DNA of 64,000 nucleotides, from NCBI GenBank assembly GCA_001029295.1, contig LDXJ01000064.1, forward strand, positions 310,001 through 374,000, in the 5' to 3' direction. The notes beneath the pieces were generated by a model. It ran no database searches. It was not told where the DNA came from and saw nothing but the letters and a program-made list of their open reading frames with translations. The stretch's first letter is position 1, and every line of letters begins with the position of its first letter. This document shows, one piece after another, positions 1 through 8,327 of the stretch. Position numbers and translations under genes: made by a program. This stretch comes from Peptococcaceae bacterium CEB3 (lineage in GTDB: Bacteria; Bacillota; Desulfitobacteriia; Desulfitobacteriales; Desulfitobacteriaceae).

Positions 1-1
1 A

Positions 2-118
2 AACCTAGTGCCCCCCATGATCGCCGCGGTGCGCGATTATGTCACATTGGGAGAAATCTGCGGCATCTTGCGGGAAGTGTTCGGTTCCTATGAGAAGGAT
101 AGTTTTGTCAGGGCTTAG
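2..118 (+). CDS. Methylmalonyl-CoA mutase large subunit, C-terminal end (partial)
   Basis: Only the last 38 codons lie in the window; the frame is open from base 2 to a TAG at 116-118. The translation contains [20 protein letters not shown] and ends with [15 protein letters not shown]. This matches the end of the substrate-binding TIM-barrel subunit of methylmalonyl-CoA mutase, where a PPIxEAVRAYAT-like stretch and a GEIxxxLRxVFG stretch are conserved. The B12-binding small subunit follows 11 bases downstream, which supports a split two-gene mutase. The identity is inferred from a short segment plus context. Confidence 0.8.
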   Translation, partial: NLVPPMIAAVRDYVTLGEICGILREVFGSYEKDSFVRA

Positions 119-129
119 GGGGGCATAAG

Positions 130-534
130 ATGGAGAACCAGCGAAGAATTCGGGTTTTGGTCGGCAAAGTGGGATTGGACGGGCATGACCGGGGGGCCAA
201 AGTCATCGCTCAAGCTTTGCGGGATGCGGGAATGGAAGTGATTTACACAGGCTTGCGCCAGACGCCGGCCCAAATCGTGGAAGCGGCCCTGCAAGAGGAC
301 GTGCAGGTGATCGGGATCAGTATTCTGTCCGGAGCGCACAACCACCTTCTGCCGAAGATAACGGAGTTGTTGGCGGCGGAAGGAGCGGAAGACATCCCGG
401 TCATAGCGGGAGGGGTCATTCCTTATGAAGACCGCACTTTCCTGGAGAAGTCTGGGGTCAGGAGAATATTCAGCCCCGGAACCGCGACTACTGAAATCGT
501 CCGTTTTGTCCGGGAACTGGCCCGGCAGGGGTGA
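130..534 (+). CDS. Methylmalonyl-CoA mutase small (cobalamin-binding) subunit
   Basis: A 134-residue stand-alone B12-binding domain. It would combine with the large subunit encoded just upstream to convert (R)-methylmalonyl-CoA to succinyl-CoA. Residues 13-23 read [11 protein letters not shown], which contains the DxHxxG motif whose histidine ligates cobalt. A later ISILSGAHN and a GG-VIP stretch are also typical of this Rossmann-like domain. The length is that of the usual separate subunit. The ATG is preceded by a G-rich Shine-Dalgarno overlapping the end of the preceding gene, so the two are surely co-transcribed. No MeaB/ArgK-type chaperone GTPase gene lies in the visible part of the cluster. 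Confidence 0.93.
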   Translation: MENQRRIRVLVGKVGLDGHDRGAKVIAQALRDAGMEVIYTGLRQTPAQIVEAALQEDVQVIGISILSGAHNHLLPKITELLAAEGAEDIPVIAGGVIPYEDRTFLEKSGVRRIFSPGTATTEIVRFVRELARQG

Positions 535-752
535 ATTGGCCTTTATCACTGATTTCAGAACATTGCTGCAAGAGAAAACTGAGATAGGCACTGGGGGATA
601 CTCCACACGTTCCCCGCTTTGCGGTGAGTGTCCAAACATCTTCATCTCGACCGTAGGGGTCGGAGCTTTATGCGCAGAGTATTGGTAAAATACGTGCCAA
701 ATCTAAATTTTTTCGAAAAATGACATCGTTTTCTGACGGGAGAGGAGTACTC

Positions 753-1172
753 GTGCAAGAGAAAGGTCAGTTCAAACCGGATCATCTGGATCATATCGGA
801 ATCGCCGTAGCGGATTTAGAGGAAGCCCTCAGTCTTTATGAAAGACTGGGCTTAACTTGCGAAGGCCGCGAGGAAGTACCCGGACAGGGAGTCAGTACCG
901 CTGCCCTGCCGCTGGGCGAGACCCGTTTGGAACTTTTGCAGCCTACGCGGGCGGACAGCCCAATAGGGAAGTTTTTAGCCCAGCGGGGACCGGGGGTGCA
1001 CCACTTAGCCTTGGCTGTGGAAGACATTGAGGGGAAGCTGAAGGAGTTGAAAGAGCGGGGGTTCCGGGTCATTGATGAAGAGCCGCGACCGGGAGCGGGC
1101 GGAAGCAAAGTCGCCTTTCTGCATCCCAAAGGAACCTTGGGGACCCTGATTGAGCTGGTACAACGTTCTTAA
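753..1172 (+). CDS. mce: Methylmalonyl-CoA epimerase
   Basis: A 139-residue vicinal-oxygen-chelate (glyoxalase/bleomycin fold) protein that interconverts the (S) and (R) forms of methylmalonyl-CoA. Two beta-alpha-beta modules are visible: LDHIGIAVADLEEAL near the N-terminus and VHHLALAVEDIEGKL in the middle. They carry metal-ligand histidines in the DHIG and HHLA positions, and a glutamate sits in the final TLIELVQ strand. The GTG at 753 is chosen because GGGAGAGGAG lies 5 bases ahead; an in-frame ATG at 720 has no ribosome site. It lies between the mutase and the carboxyltransferase. The 220-base gap on its 5' side shows no gene. Confidence 0.92.
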   Translation: MQEKGQFKPDHLDHIGIAVADLEEALSLYERLGLTCEGREEVPGQGVSTAALPLGETRLELLQPTRADSPIGKFLAQRGPGVHHLALAVEDIEGKLKELKERGFRVIDEEPRPGAGGSKVAFLHPKGTLGTLIELVQRS

Positions 1173-1210
1173 ACCTGTGCAGCGGGCCGGAGATAATGGG
1201 GGGAATACTT

Positions 1211-2758
1211 TTGAGCATTGAAAAGCAGTTGGAGGAACTGAATCACTTGCGGGAAGCGGTGAAGCTGGGCGGGGGACAGGCGCGCATCAAAAGACAGCAC
1301 GACAATGGCAAGCTCACGGCCAGGGAGAGGATAGAGCTGCTTCTGGACGAAAACAGCTTTGTGGAAACCGATGCCTTTATGAAGGGGGAAACAGGCGATT
1401 TTACTAAGCCGGACGTGGAGAATCTGGGAGAAGGGGTTGTGACCGGCTACGGCACGATTCAGGGGCGTTTGGTTTTTCTCTTTTCTCAGGATTTTACGGT
1501 GTTCGGAGGGGCGCTGGGCGAACTGCACGCGCGAAAGATCTGTAAAGTTATGGACCTGGCGGTAAAGGACGGGGCGCCCTTCATCGGCCTGAACGATTCA
1601 GGGGGGGCGCGGATTCAGGAAGGGGTAAACGCCCTCTCGGCTTACGGGGATATTTTTTACCGCAACACACTGGCCTCGGGGGTGATTCCCCAGATTTCCG
1701 TTATCATGGGGCCTTGTGCCGGTGGGGCAGTATATTCCCCGGCCATCACGGATTTTGTTTTCATGGTGGAACAAACCAGCCAGATGTTTATTACCGGACC
1801 CCAGGTGATCAAATCGGTCACGGGGGAAGATGTCAGTACGGAAGAACTGGGAGGTGCTCTGGCCCACAACAGGGTGAGCGGGGTCGCCAGTTTTATGGGG
1901 CGAAACGAAGAGGATACCCTGGAAATGGTCAGGCAACTGCTCAGTTATATTCCTCAAAACAATATGGAGGAGACTCCCTGGGTGGAGCCGGTGGCTTCGG
2001 TCGCCCAGGAGGACGAACTTCTGCGCATCGTACCCCTGGAGCCGACCCGGCAATATGATGTGCGGGATGTCATCCGCCTGACAGTGGATGGAGGAGATCT
2101 TTTTGAGGTTCACCAGTACTTTGCCCAGAATGTGGTGACTTGTTTTGCCCGCCTGGACGGCATCAGCGTAGGAATTGTCGCCAATCAGCCCAAATACCTG
2201 GCCGGTTGTCTGGATATTGACGGTTCGGACAAAATCGCTCGTTTTGTCCGCTTTTGCGATTGTTTCAATATTCCCCTAATTACTCTGGAAGACGTCCCCG
2301 GCTTTCTGCCGGGTACGGACCAGGAATACCGGGGGATCATTCGCCACGGTGCCAAAATTCTTTACGCCTATTCCGAAGCGACTGTTCCCAAAATCACGCT
2401 GATCTTGCGCAAGGCCTACGGAGGCGCTTACGTGGCCATGTGCAGCCGTTCCCTGGGAGCCGACGTGGCTCTGGCCTGGCCAACGGCGGAGATTGCGGTC
2501 ATGGGTCCGGACGGGGCGGCCAACATTATTTTCCGGGATGAGATCAAGAACGCCGCCGATCCGGCGGCTATGATGCGGCAAAGGACGGACGAATACCGGC
2601 AGAAGTTCGCCAACCCTTATGTGGCGGCTGCCCGCGGACTGGTGGACGACGTGATCGATCCGCGGGAAACTCGGCGGCGTTTGATCGACAGTTTGCACAT
2701 GTCGCTGCAAAAGCGGGAAACTCGGCCCAGAAAAAAACATGGCAACATTCCTTTTTAG
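1211..2758 (+). CDS. Methylmalonyl-CoA/propionyl-CoA carboxyltransferase subunit
   Basis: About 515 residues, the normal length of the 12S/PccB/MmdA carboxyltransferase. It moves CO2 between carboxybiotin and the acyl-CoA. Both crotonase-like halves are present: GGARIQEGV and GPCAGGAVYSPA in the N-terminal half, and LITLEDVPGFLPGT and RKAYGGAYVAM in the C-terminal half, the oxyanion-hole and biotin-binding regions of the family. TTG 1211 is preferred because GGGGGG lies 7 bases upstream; an ATG at 1196 is only 3 bases from its GGAG. A biotin carboxylase follows and no membrane decarboxylase subunit is seen. This favours an ATP-dependent propionyl-CoA carboxylase over a sodium-pump decarboxylase, although a transcarboxylase role is possible. 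Confidence 0.92.
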   Translation: MSIEKQLEELNHLREAVKLGGGQARIKRQHDNGKLTARERIELLLDENSFVETDAFMKGETGDFTKPDVENLGEGVVTGYGTIQGRLVFLFSQDFTVFGGALGELHARKICKVMDLAVKDGAPFIGLNDSGGARIQEGVNALSAYGDIFYRNTLASGVIPQISVIMGPCAGGAVYSPAITDFVFMVEQTSQMFITGPQVIKSVTGEDVSTEELGGALAHNRVSGVASFMGRNEEDTLEMVRQLLSYIPQNNMEETPWVEPVASVAQEDELLRIVPLEPTRQYDVRDVIRLTVDGGDLFEVHQYFAQNVVTCFARLDGISVGIVANQPKYLAGCLDIDGSDKIARFVRFCDCFNIPLITLEDVPGFLPGTDQEYRGIIRHGAKILYAYSEATVPKITLILRKAYGGAYVAMCSRSLGADVALAWPTAEIAVMGPDGAANIIFRDEIKNAADPAAMMRQRTDEYRQKFANPYVAAARGLVDDVIDPRETRRRLIDSLHMSLQKRETRPRKKHGNIPF

Positions 2759-2761
2759 GAG

Positions 2762-4291
2762 ATGAGGCAGTTGTTCAGCAAAGTCTTAGTGGCCAACAGG
2801 GGGGAAATTTCCGTCCGGGTGATCCGGACCTGCCGGGAAATGGGTCTTAAAACCGTTGCCGTCTATTCGGAAGTCGATCAGGCCGCCCTGCACGTGCGGC
2901 TGGCCGATGAGGCCGTGAAGACCCCGGGGGTGCGCGGTTACCTGGACATCGACTTTATGGTGGCCGCCGCTCTCAAGACGGGAGCCGAGGCTATCCATCC
3001 CGGTTACGGTTTTCTGGCGGAAAATCCGGAGTTTGCGACGGCCTGCCGGGAAGCCGGACTGGTTTTTATCGGGCCGGAGGCCCAGGCCATGGAGCGGATG
3101 GGAGATAAGGCGCGGGCACGAGAAAGCATGCTCGCGGCCGGGGTCCCGGTTACACCGGGCACGGAAGGAGTGCTGGAAAGCGAGGAGGAAGCGCTCCGCG
3201 TGGCCCGCCGGATCGGTTTTCCCGTTTTGGTCAAGGCGGTGGCCGGGGGCGGAGGCAGAGGGATGCGCCTGGCCTTGCGGGAGGGAGAACTCGGAGCGGC
3301 CTTGGCAGCGGCCCGTTCGGAGGCCCTTGCCTCCTTTGGCAACCCGCAGCTCTACCTGGAGAAATACCTCAGCGGCTGCCGGCATATTGAGGTGCAAATC
3401 CTGGCTGATAATTACGGTAATGCGGTTCACCTGGGTGAGCGGGAATGCTCCATCCAAAGACGCAATCAAAAACTGCTTGAAGAGTCACCTTCCCCGGCCG
3501 TTGACGACGCTTTGAGGGAAGAGTTGGGCAGGGTCGCGGTGACGGCTGCCAAAGCGGTAGGCTATCAAGGTGCCGGGACGATCGAGTTTCTCCTGGACAA
3601 GAACCGGAATTTTTATTTCATGGAGATGAACACGCGCATCCAGGTCGAGCACCCGGTGACTGAACTGGTCTCGGGGTTGGATATGGTCAAGGAGCAAATC
3701 CGGATCGCCGCCGGAGAGCCTTTGGGTTACAGTCAGGCGGACATTCGTCTCAGTGGTTGGGCCATGGAATGCAGGGTTAACGCAGAGGACCCGGTAACCT
3801 TCCTGCCTTCCCCCGGCCAAATCAGTTTCTGCCGTCTGCCGGGCGGGTTCGGCGTACGGGTAGATACCGCTGTCTTTGGGGGCGAAACCGTGTCCCCGTT
3901 TTACGATTCTTTGATCGCCAAAGTCCTGGTTCATGCCGGGACCCGCGACCAAGCCTTGCGCCGGATGAGGCGGGCGCTGGAGGAATTCGACGTGCGCGGC
4001 GTCAAAACCACGATCCCTTTTCATCTCAGAATATTGCTTCACCCCGATTTCCAAAGCGGGGAGTTCGATACCGGCTTCCTTGCCGAGAAAATGACGGAAA
4101 GCGCGGACGATGTTGTTTCGTCATCTGAGATGAACCCTGAACCCGAACTGGTGGCAGTTATCAGCGCGGCTCTGAGAATGTACGGGGTCAACACCGGGGA
4201 AGGGTGGGTCTTACGAAAAATCCGCCCCACAGGCAGGAACTGTTCTTCGTGGCGTTTGGCGGGGCTTTACGAGCGCATGGGAGGCATTTGA
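2762..4291 (+). CDS. Biotin carboxylase subunit with an extra C-terminal segment
   Basis: A 509-residue ATP-grasp biotin carboxylase that carboxylates the biotin carrier using bicarbonate and ATP. The pre-ATP-grasp [16 protein letters not shown] is at the N-terminus. The glycine-rich [10 protein letters not shown] loop, [19 protein letters not shown] and [13 protein letters not shown] motifs follow, the last two carrying catalytic and biotin-site residues. The family usually ends near residue 450. Here about 60 residues follow, reading [13 protein letters not shown], then VLRKIRPTG and [12 protein letters not shown]. That resembles the small OadG/epsilon-type segments of biotin-dependent decarboxylases. 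The ATG lies 3 bases after the carboxyltransferase stop. Confidence 0.9.
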   Translation: MRQLFSKVLVANRGEISVRVIRTCREMGLKTVAVYSEVDQAALHVRLADEAVKTPGVRGYLDIDFMVAAALKTGAEAIHPGYGFLAENPEFATACREAGLVFIGPEAQAMERMGDKARARESMLAAGVPVTPGTEGVLESEEEALRVARRIGFPVLVKAVAGGGGRGMRLALREGELGAALAAARSEALASFGNPQLYLEKYLSGCRHIEVQILADNYGNAVHLGERECSIQRRNQKLLEESPSPAVDDALREELGRVAVTAAKAVGYQGAGTIEFLLDKNRNFYFMEMNTRIQVEHPVTELVSGLDMVKEQIRIAAGEPLGYSQADIRLSGWAMECRVNAEDPVTFLPSPGQISFCRLPGGFGVRVDTAVFGGETVSPFYDSLIAKVLVHAGTRDQALRRMRRALEEFDVRGVKTTIPFHLRILLHPDFQSGEFDTGFLAEKMTESADDVVSSSEMNPEPELVAVISAALRMYGVNTGEGWVLRKIRPTGRNCSSWRLAGLYERMGGI

Positions 4292-4358
4292 AAAACCGCG
4301 GTGGCGGGGGATTTCTTTCCAAATAGGGCGGGAAAAATGGGTGGCGGAGGAGAGAGAT

Positions 4359-4694
4359 ATGAAAAAATTCAGGATTAAAGTCAACGGTCAGGAATATGAA
4401 GTCGAAGTGGAAGAAATCGGCCAGGAAAAGCCGAAGCAAGGGTCGTCTCCCAAGCCGTTTTCGTCCCAACCCTCGGCTGGGAACGGAAATATTGTGGCCC
4501 CGATGCCGGGTGTGGTGACAGCCGTCAAGATCAAGGCCGGAGATTTGGTCCGGAGCGAGCAACCTCTCCTAACCTTGGAGGCTATGAAAATGGAGAATGA
4601 AATTCCGGCGGACAGGAGCGGGGTTGTCAAGGAAGTCTTGGTCAAAGAGGGGCAGGGCGTTGGGGCCGGGGAACTGCTCGTGGTCATTGTCTGA
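4359..4694 (+). CDS. Biotin carboxyl carrier protein (biotin/lipoyl attachment domain)
   Basis: A 111-residue biotin carrier. The C-terminal 75 residues form a lipoyl/biotinyl domain beginning NIVAPMPGVVTAVKIKAGD. The biotinylated lysine lies in TLEAMKMENE, and the domain ends with a GELLVVIV strand. The N-terminal 35 residues, MKKFRIKVNGQEYEVEVEEI, match the usual leader of methylmalonyl-CoA decarboxylase gamma/PCC carriers, followed by a short Lys/Ser/Pro linker. ATG 4359 has GGAGGAGAGA at the right spacing; a GTG at 4341 in the same frame lacks a site. It completes the carboxylase set with the two preceding genes. Confidence 0.94.
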   Translation: MKKFRIKVNGQEYEVEVEEIGQEKPKQGSSPKPFSSQPSAGNGNIVAPMPGVVTAVKIKAGDLVRSEQPLLTLEAMKMENEIPADRSGVVKEVLVKEGQGVGAGELLVVIV

Positions 4695-4913
4695 GAACGC
4701 AGCTGCACCCAACCTGAAGCGGCAGAGGAGCGGGTCTCTGTTGGTCTGGTGAAAGGGGTAGTTCTTGGTTGCGTCTTGAGCCGGATTGTGCTATAAGAAA
4801 GCTTGTGAGGTGGGAACTCTTCATGAGTGTGGCAACTCTCAACAGAGGAGTTCCGCTTCCAAGGCGGGAGATGAGTACCGTCTGATTAATCACCGGGAGG
4901 TAAGAAAATAACA

Positions 4914-5666
4914 ATGAAAGCTTTATTCACCCTCACATCCAGTGAATCAAAACGTTTAATTGCTAAAGGGGTCAAGGCTCTGCCGGTCGTGAACAAGGCT
5001 TTAGCCGAACATACGGTCATTATTGCCGGGGGCACGACCAATGCTTTTGTGGCGGAAGAACTCCTCAGCCTGGAGGTAGCGGACAAGACAGCTTACACGG
5101 TGGGAATTGTCACTGAGGGTAAAACCGGTTTGAGTTCCGCTCCCAATCCTACCCATCCTTTTGTCGTGCAGAAAGGCCAGCCTTTGGCCATGCACTGGAA
5201 AGAGTACCTGCCAAACATACAGGCCGGTGACGTCTTTATCAAGGGAGGAAACGCCCTCGACCACACCGGTTTGGCGGCGGTTATGGTCTCCGACTCCGCC
5301 GGGGGAACCATAGGTCTGGCCCAGGGGATTCTGCTGGCCCGGGGAATCCCGCTAATCGTACCCATCGGCTTGGAGAAAATGGTGCCCGACGTGCGGACAG
5401 CCCTTGAGTTCTTGACTCCGCCCCTGGATGAGGCTTTGGGGCAAAAGGTCGGTCTGATTCCCATGCTGGGCGCGACCGTGGTTACGGAACTCACAGCTCT
5501 CGGTCTCCTCTATGGTCTCGAGGCGCAGGCCATTGCCGCCGGCGGCGTAGGGGGTTCGGAGGGTGCGGTTACCATTGCGGTCGAAGGGCCGGAGAACGAG
5601 GTCCGGCGGGCTCTCGAGGACATCAAAAGCTTCAAGGGGGAACCCCAAGTGAGGTACTTAGGTTAG
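4914..5666 (+). CDS. Conserved protein of unknown function
   Basis: A 250-residue soluble protein with no signal peptide or membrane segment. I do not recognise the family. It has Gly-rich turns (VIIAGGTTNAFVAEEL, VFIKGGNALDHTGLAAVM, VSDSAGGTIGLAQG) and ends with an ACT-like beta-alpha-beta stretch (AVTIAVEGPENEVRRALEDIKSF). The absence of frameshifts, the strong codon bias and a GGGAGGT site 15 bases before the ATG indicate a real gene. It lies 219 bases after the biotin carrier gene, so it may have its own promoter or be a late operon member. The 125 bases after it separate it from a convergent methyltransferase gene. The function is open. Confidence 0.75.
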   Translation: MKALFTLTSSESKRLIAKGVKALPVVNKALAEHTVIIAGGTTNAFVAEELLSLEVADKTAYTVGIVTEGKTGLSSAPNPTHPFVVQKGQPLAMHWKEYLPNIQAGDVFIKGGNALDHTGLAAVMVSDSAGGTIGLAQGILLARGIPLIVPIGLEKMVPDVRTALEFLTPPLDEALGQKVGLIPMLGATVVTELTALGLLYGLEAQAIAAGGVGGSEGAVTIAVEGPENEVRRALEDIKSFKGEPQVRYLG

Positions 5667-5791
5667 ACAGCGGACGGAGGTCAGCGGACAGGGGCCTGAG
5701 ACAAGCCCGGTATACGATGTAAGAGTTTGTTGCTCAGCTGCGAACTGTCCCCTGCCGGAGGCCTCGGGGGCGGCCCCTTTGATCCGGGAAC

Positions 5792-6976
5792 TCAGCCCCG
5801 CTGGTCAGTGGGGGACACCCGGCCGGAATCTTGTGTGCGCCTTTGGCTTTGCGGGCGCGGCCCGAAGAACTGGTAGTAGTGGCATTCCAGACGCCCGTTG
5901 TAGAGCTTGCGGCTTTTGTCCCAACGCCTGCCGATGTATTGTTCGGGTTTTCGCTCAGTGGTCAGAAAGTGCAGGGACCACGTGGTGAGATTGCGCCAAA
6001 CAGTCCCCAGTTCTTGGTAAAGAAGAGCAGCTTCTGTTTTTTCCCCCACCCGTTTTCCATAAGGAGGGTTGGTGATCAGGTGACCATAATCAAAACGCGA
6101 TCGCACTTGAGCGACCGGCAAACGCTGAAAATGAACCTGTTCCGCGAGTCCGGCTTCTTGAGCGTGAATCCGAGCCAAGCGCAGGGCATCGGGGTCAATG
6201 TCTGAACCGAATATACGGAGCGGCAAGGAAGGCTGCCACAGGTCCAATGCTTCCTGCCAGGCCTCCTGCCATAGCTGCTTGGGCAAGTTGGGCCATTGTT
6301 CGCTGACAAAACTGCGTTTTAGGCCCGGAGCCCGGTTTTGGGCTATCAAGGCCGCTTCCAGCGGAATCGTGCCGCTGCCGCAGAACGGATCCAGCAAGGG
6401 CTGTTCGGGTTGCCAATGGCTCAAGAGGACCATGGCGGCGGCCAATGTTTCCTTCAAGGGCGCCGGGCCGGCTAATTGGCGGTAGCCGCGTTTGTGCAGG
6501 CCGGCTCCGGAAGTGTCAAGGGTGAGGGTGGCTGTGTCCTTCAGTAAAGCGACTTCCACCGTGTAGCGGGGGCCGTCTTCGGGAAACCACTCTAGTTTAT
6601 AATTTTTTTTGAGCCTTTCCACGATGGCTTTTTTAACAATGGCCTGGCAGTCGGGAACACTGTGAAGTTGAGACTTGACTGATTTTCCTTCCACGGGAAA
6701 GAGCGCATTGGCAGGCAGCCATTCTTCCCAAGGCAGGGCCTTGGTTTGCTGAAACAACTCTTCGAAAGTCCGGGCGGAAAATTCCCCCATCTTGAGCAAG
6801 ACCCTTTCGGCAGTGCGCAGCCAGAGATTGGAACGGCACAGGCCCAGTTCATCACTTGTGAAGGTAACTCTGCCGTTTTCGGTGGACAATTGATCATAAC
6901 CCAGCTGCCGCAACTCCCGGGCGACGACAGACTCCACCCCGAAAGCCGAGGTGGCGATCAACTCGAGTTTGGACAC
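5792..6976 (-). CDS. THUMP-domain class I rRNA guanine-N2 methyltransferase (RlmL/YpsC-like)
   Basis: A 394-residue SAM-dependent methyltransferase. The order is N-terminal ferredoxin-like and THUMP RNA-binding region (roughly residues 1-155), then a UPF0020 methyltransferase domain. Motif I is LLDPFCGSGTIPLEAALIA, an acidic ribose-binding residue lies in FGSDIDPDALRLA, and the catalytic motif IV is ITNPPYGKR, as in N2-guanine methyltransferases that modify 23S rRNA. The length agrees with Bacillus YpsC-type proteins. It reads towards the propionyl-CoA cluster and away from the non-coding stretch at 7 kb. The exact rRNA position is inferred from family membership only. Confidence 0.9.
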   Translation of the reverse strand: MSKLELIATSAFGVESVVARELRQLGYDQLSTENGRVTFTSDELGLCRSNLWLRTAERVLLKMGEFSARTFEELFQQTKALPWEEWLPANALFPVEGKSVKSQLHSVPDCQAIVKKAIVERLKKNYKLEWFPEDGPRYTVEVALLKDTATLTLDTSGAGLHKRGYRQLAGPAPLKETLAAAMVLLSHWQPEQPLLDPFCGSGTIPLEAALIAQNRAPGLKRSFVSEQWPNLPKQLWQEAWQEALDLWQPSLPLRIFGSDIDPDALRLARIHAQEAGLAEQVHFQRLPVAQVRSRFDYGHLITNPPYGKRVGEKTEAALLYQELGTVWRNLTTWSLHFLTTERKPEQYIGRRWDKSRKLYNGRLECHYYQFFGPRPQSQRRTQDSGRVSPTDQRG

Positions 6977-7301
6977 GTAAGAGCACTCCTTTGTTGCAAG
7001 ATAACTTGTAAACCACTCAATTCATAACCCGTCATAACCCGTTCCCCTTGGGAGACTACTTCCCTCGACTTCTGAGTCATGATTTTTTCCCGGTCGGCAG
7101 AAAGCCCCCCTTTAGGATGTAATGGCGGAGAGTGAAGCACATAACATAGCATATAGGGGATCCGCTCTCTTGGCAAGCTGCCCGGACCGGCGCAGACGCT
7201 TAATCTCCCTATGGCAGAAACCGACAGAAGCCAGGGGATGCGGCTAAGCTTTTTGCTCAAAGGAAAGACGAAGAATATTGTTACGATAGCTTGTATACCA
7301 C
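6977..7301. other. Intergenic stretch, no supported gene
   Basis: This region lies between the divergent methyltransferase gene and the promoter at 7302. It should hold the methyltransferase promoter on the reverse strand. The only open frames are short, lack ribosome sites and have no recognisable motif. Confidence 0.5.
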
Positions 7302-7330
7302 TTGACAATGGGGTTTGGCGGAGAGATAAT
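7302..7330 (+). promoter_or_regulatory. Strong housekeeping promoter for a possible non-coding RNA
   Basis: A perfect TTGACA (7302-7307), a 17-base spacer and GATAAT (7325-7330) form a near-consensus sigma-A promoter. Transcription should start near 7337. No convincing coding frame follows before the terminator at 7738. Confidence 0.7.
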
Positions 7331-7336
7331 AGGATT

Positions 7337-7773
7337 ACAGATAGTGAAGAAGTTATACAGAGTCTTTTCCCGCAAAGTTCCTCCAAGTCAGTCTGTCCTG
7401 TGACGCGTTCGTTCAATCGTGGGAGATGTCAAAAGCCGGTTAGTCTTCTTCATGGCTCTCGGTGGTTTTTCAATTCAGTAGGAGGAAGCTGTAGAATTAA
7501 GCGAGAGGTCTGTCCAGGTTCGGTTGAAGTTGAATCAGTTCAGTCTTGAGGGTTTTGACAAGATTTTAACGAATCCCGTTGGCGTCGATGCTCCGTCCGG
7601 AGGAGCGAGTTTCCATTCAGCGATTCAGATTGGCCCCGTTTGGGACTCAGTGGATCACCGTGTTAAAGGTTCCCAAAGGTTCGTTTTTCATCTATCAGTG
7701 GTGGAGGAGCTTTGCGGGATTATATTTTTAGAAGTCAGGCCGTTTTGCCAGCGCAAAACGGCCTCTATTTTTT
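7337..7773 (+). ncRNA. Candidate non-coding RNA of about 435 nt
   Basis: The stretch is bounded by a near-consensus promoter and a strong intrinsic terminator. It contains no frame with both a start and a ribosome site that stays open, and the one long frame across it (7524-7862) runs through the terminator. Several local inverted repeats are visible, for example GCTCC-GTCCGGA-GGAGC near 7590. I looked for the diagnostic cores of tmRNA, RNase P RNA, SRP RNA and T-box leaders and found none. It could instead be the remains of a decayed gene. Confidence 0.35.
7738..7773 (+). terminator. Intrinsic terminator
   Basis: A perfect 11-bp stem, GGCCGTTTTGC (7738-7748) pairing with 7753-7763, closed by a CAGC loop and followed by TCTATTTTTT. 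It ends the candidate RNA transcript before the coiled-coil gene. Confidence 0.85.
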
Positions 7774-7864
7774 CTAAACTTAAGACTCCCACTTCTTCAA
7801 ATGGACAAAGAGAGGTTCAACATGGTAAGATGAATCTGAGAGGAAGAATATGGAGGGAGTAGGC

Positions 7865-8146
7865 ATGATTAATGAAGAAAAAATCCTAGCCCTTCTTGAA
7901 CAGTTACAGGAGGGACAGAAGCAACTGCAGGAAGGGCAAAAGCAGCTGGAAGAAGGGCAAAAGCAGCTGCAAGAAGGGCAAAAAAGGACAGATGAACGGC
8001 TTGACAGACTTGAGGCCGACATGAAGACTGTAAAGAAGAACACTAAGGACATTAAGCACAACTTGGACTATGTGTGGGAGGACATAAAGCGTATAGACAA
8101 CAGGCTTCAAAATCAGGAGGAAAAACTCGAAAGGCACGTCAAGTGA
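7865..8146 (+). CDS. Small coiled-coil protein with heptad repeats
   Basis: A 93-residue, highly charged and probably all-helical protein. Residues 13-40 are four copies of the heptad LQEGQKQ (one copy LEEGQKQ). A second coiled-coil stretch follows: RLDRLEADMKTVKKNTKDIK, then VWEDIKRIDNRLQNQEEKLERH. There is no signal peptide or membrane segment. ATG 7865 has GGAGGGA 6 bases upstream; the ATG at 7850 lies before the ribosome site and is rejected. Proteins of this type occur widely in Bacillota as hypothetical proteins. The function is unknown; the structure suggests oligomerisation. It lies between the candidate RNA and the FCD regulator. Confidence 0.7.
   Translation: MINEEKILALLEQLQEGQKQLQEGQKQLEEGQKQLQEGQKRTDERLDRLEADMKTVKKNTKDIKHNLDYVWEDIKRIDNRLQNQEEKLERHVK
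7901..7984 (+). repeat. Four 21-bp tandem repeats inside the coiled-coil gene
   Basis: Units at 7901-7921, 7922-7942, 7943-7963 and 7964-7984 each encode a QLQEGQK-type heptad. They differ mostly at synonymous or conservative positions, so they are likely old duplications kept by selection for the heptad register. Confidence 0.85.
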
Positions 8147-8255
8147 TCAAGGGAATTGAATTTTCATGATTAGAAGGCAAAGAGAAAGGAAGTATTGAAC
8201 TGGAGAAACAATAGAGGTATAATCAAGGTAGCTCATCCATGATGAGCGTCTGCGA

Positions 8256-8283
8256 TTGACCCAGAGTATTAATACTATGTAAT
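8256..8283 (+). promoter_or_regulatory. Promoter with a 12-bp palindrome for the FCD regulator gene
   Basis: TTGACC (8256-8261), a 16-base spacer and TGTAAT (8278-8283) resemble a sigma-A promoter upstream of the regulator gene. The spacer contains the perfect palindrome AGTATTAATACT (8265-8276), which is placed where an autoregulatory operator would act. Operator function is an inference. Confidence 0.45.
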
Positions 8284-8327
8284 AGTTTGTAAAGTAAGTT
8301 GCATGTCGATGTCAAGATGGAGTGGTT

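Noticed and set aside
7337-7773. T-box, tmRNA or RNase P RNA
   Set aside because: The conserved cores of each were not found, including the T-box GGTGGNACCGCG and the RNase P GAGGAAAGTCC.
7524-7862. Protein-coding gene of 112 codons
   Set aside because: It reads through the strong terminator at 7738-7773, lacks a ribosome site and shows no family motif.
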